From the NCBI RefSeq assembly GCF_900105995.1, contig NZ_LT629785.1, positions 2,232,001 through 2,296,000 of the forward strand: a DNA stretch of 64,000 bases, in the 5' to 3' direction. Origin of the DNA: Pseudomonas pohangensis. Lineage in GTDB: Bacteria > Pseudomonadota > Gammaproteobacteria > Pseudomonadales > Pseudomonadaceae. Shown one piece after another: positions 62,988 to 64,000 of the stretch. The notes below the pieces were generated by a model. It searched no databases, was not told the origin of the DNA, and worked only from the letters and a program-made list of their open reading frames with translations. Position 1 is the stretch's first letter; the number at the start of each line of letters is the position of its first letter. A program made the translations under genes and the position numbers.

Positions 62988-63860
62988 ATGAGCTACAACT
63001 CGGTATTCAAACCCGGCCTGTTCAGCGGCCAGACCATCATGGTCACCGGCGGCGGCAGTGGCATTGGCCGCTGCGTGGCCCATGAGCTGGCGCATCTGGG
63101 TGCCCATGTGGTGCTGGTCGGGCGCAAGCAGGACAAACTGGAAAGCACCTGCGCCGAAATCACCGAAGATGGCGGCAGCGCCAGCTGGCAGACCTGCGAC
63201 ATTCGCGACGAAGACTCGGTCAAAGCGATGATCCAGAACGTGGTGACCGAGCATGGACAGATTCACCATCTGGTCAACAACGCCGGCGGCCAGTTCCCCT
63301 CCCCGCTGATCGGCATCAACCAGAAAGGTTTCGAAACCGTAATCCGCACCAATCTGGTCGGCGGTTTTCTGGTAGCCAAGGAAGTGTTCCTGCAGAGCAT
63401 GAGCAAACACGGTGGCAGCATCGTCAACATGCTCGCCGACATGTGGGGCGGCATGCCCGGCATGGGTCACTCCGGCGCCGCACGGGCCGGCATGGAGAAC
63501 TTCACCAAGACCGCTGCCTACGAGTGGGGCCACGCCGGTGTGCGGGTGAATGCCGTGGCGCCGGGCTGGATTGCCTCCAGCGGCATGGACACCTATCCCG
63601 AGTCGATGAAGAACATGATTCGCTCGTTGAAGAACCACGTGCCTTTGCAGCGCATTGGCAGCGAGTCGGAGGTAGCCAGCGCCATCGTGTTCCTGCTCAG
63701 TCCGGGCGCCAACTTCATCAGCGGCAATACCGTGCGCATTGACGGTGCCGCCAGCCAGGGCACCCGCGCCTGGACGCTGGGCAAGACCAGCGTGCCAACC
63801 GCACCTTACAACGGCTTTCACCGGGCGTATCTGCCCGATGTATTGAAGGATCAGGAGTAA
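62988..63860 (+). CDS. atuB: SDR-family protein AtuB
   Basis: 290 aa. Cofactor motif VTGGGSGIGR (residues 19-28), NNAGG at 97-101. The canonical YxxxK is replaced: the aligned positions are S162 and R166 in GHSGAARAGMENF, as in the 2,4-dienoyl-CoA reductase-like branch where the tyrosine is also missing. Its part in terpenoid breakdown is probably on a CoA thioester or terpenol, unproven. The C-terminal ~25 residues extend past the SDR fold. It follows atuA with the repeat between. Confidence 0.9.
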   Translation: MSYNSVFKPGLFSGQTIMVTGGGSGIGRCVAHELAHLGAHVVLVGRKQDKLESTCAEITEDGGSASWQTCDIRDEDSVKAMIQNVVTEHGQIHHLVNNAGGQFPSPLIGINQKGFETVIRTNLVGGFLVAKEVFLQSMSKHGGSIVNMLADMWGGMPGMGHSGAARAGMENFTKTAAYEWGHAGVRVNAVAPGWIASSGMDTYPESMKNMIRSLKNHVPLQRIGSESEVASAIVFLLSPGANFISGNTVRIDGAASQGTRAWTLGKTSVPTAPYNGFHRAYLPDVLKDQE

Positions 63861-63865
63861 TAACG

Positions 63866-64000
63866 ATGCCGGTTATCCAATCCGAAATCGACGCCAACAG
63901 CCCCGAATTCGCGCAGAACAGAGAAGCCATGCTCGCGGCCATCGCCAGTTTTCGCGACGTCGAGCAACTGGTACTGAACAAGGCCAATGAAGCCAAGGCC
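63866..64000 (+). CDS. atuC: Geranyl-CoA carboxylase beta subunit (5' end only)
   Basis: The first 45 codons, MPVIQSEIDANSPEFAQNRE...NKANEAKA, run off the window end. AGGAG 9 nt before ATG 63866. The sequence resembles the N-terminus of acyl-CoA carboxylase beta subunits (methylcrotonyl/geranyl-CoA type), and the order atuA-atuB-atuC matches the known cluster. Only the start is visible, so the name rests mainly on position. Confidence 0.8.
   Translation, partial: MPVIQSEIDANSPEFAQNREAMLAAIASFRDVEQLVLNKANEAKA

Noticed and set aside
63866..64000. Calling the gene a complete acyl-CoA carboxylase
   Set aside because: Only 45 codons are inside the window; the name rests on N-terminal resemblance and gene order.

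Overview
The window comes from a gammaproteobacterium of the Pseudomonas group. The support is the arginine succinyltransferase operon in the Pseudomonas order (aruC-F-G-D-B-orf-E-orf), a fused tyrA-aroA gene in a serC-pheA-hisC-tyrA/aroA-cmk-rpsA-ihfB block, a GyrA with an acidic C-terminal insert, mupP beside ubiG, and an acyclic-terpene (atu) cluster. Coding density is high and GC-rich. I saw no tRNA, rRNA or CRISPR array. Comparisons with P. aeruginosa gene order are from memory.

Layout. 1-6.8 kb: 5' part of uvrB (cut by the window edge), an MFS carrier, a small transglycosylase-like lipoprotein, and a gntP-glycerate kinase pair. 7.0-15.1 kb: the complete arginine-to-glutamate succinyltransferase operon on the minus strand, with two ArgR-type half-sites upstream. 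15.3-25 kb: lapA, ihfB, rpsA, cmk, tyrA-aroA, hisC, a YitT-type membrane gene, pheA and serC, all minus strand. 25-31.9 kb: gyrA, mtnA, a divergent methylthioadenosine deaminase-type gene, ubiG and mupP. 

32.0-38.2 kb is the accessory part. A truncated copy of the start of a sulfatase lipoprotein gene, a REP-associated tyrosine transposase (RAYT) element with 23-bp terminal inverted repeats, and the full-length alkylsulfatase gene lie between mupP and yciK. An IS3-family element then sits in the exact middle of a split palindrome, followed by about 0.5 kb of noncoding palindromic repeats. 

38.2-44.7 kb: rluB, scpB, scpA, yciO/tsaC-like, rnm-like PHP phosphoesterase, then yciB, yciI-like, a coiled-coil envelope protein and a YdjA-like nitroreductase. 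44.8-53 kb: two tandem trkH genes, a small orphan gene, a two-domain PPK2, mnmC, yheU and rsuA. 53-60.2 kb: a conserved unknown, a GST, an aminotransferase with a divergent MarR regulator, a membrane protein, a BASS transporter, an SDR, pyrF, a 55-aa DUF2897-type gene and a periplasmic binding protein. 60.3-64 kb: atuR with divergent atuA-atuB-atuC (atuC cut by the window end).

I did not find a clearly new multi-gene system. The observations most worth checking are the RAYT flanked by a 240-bp duplication of the sulfatase 5' end, the IS3 element centred in a palindrome, a triple-hairpin intergenic repeat with covarying arms (two copies), and paired operators spaced 42 bp apart at both the MarR and the AtuR loci.
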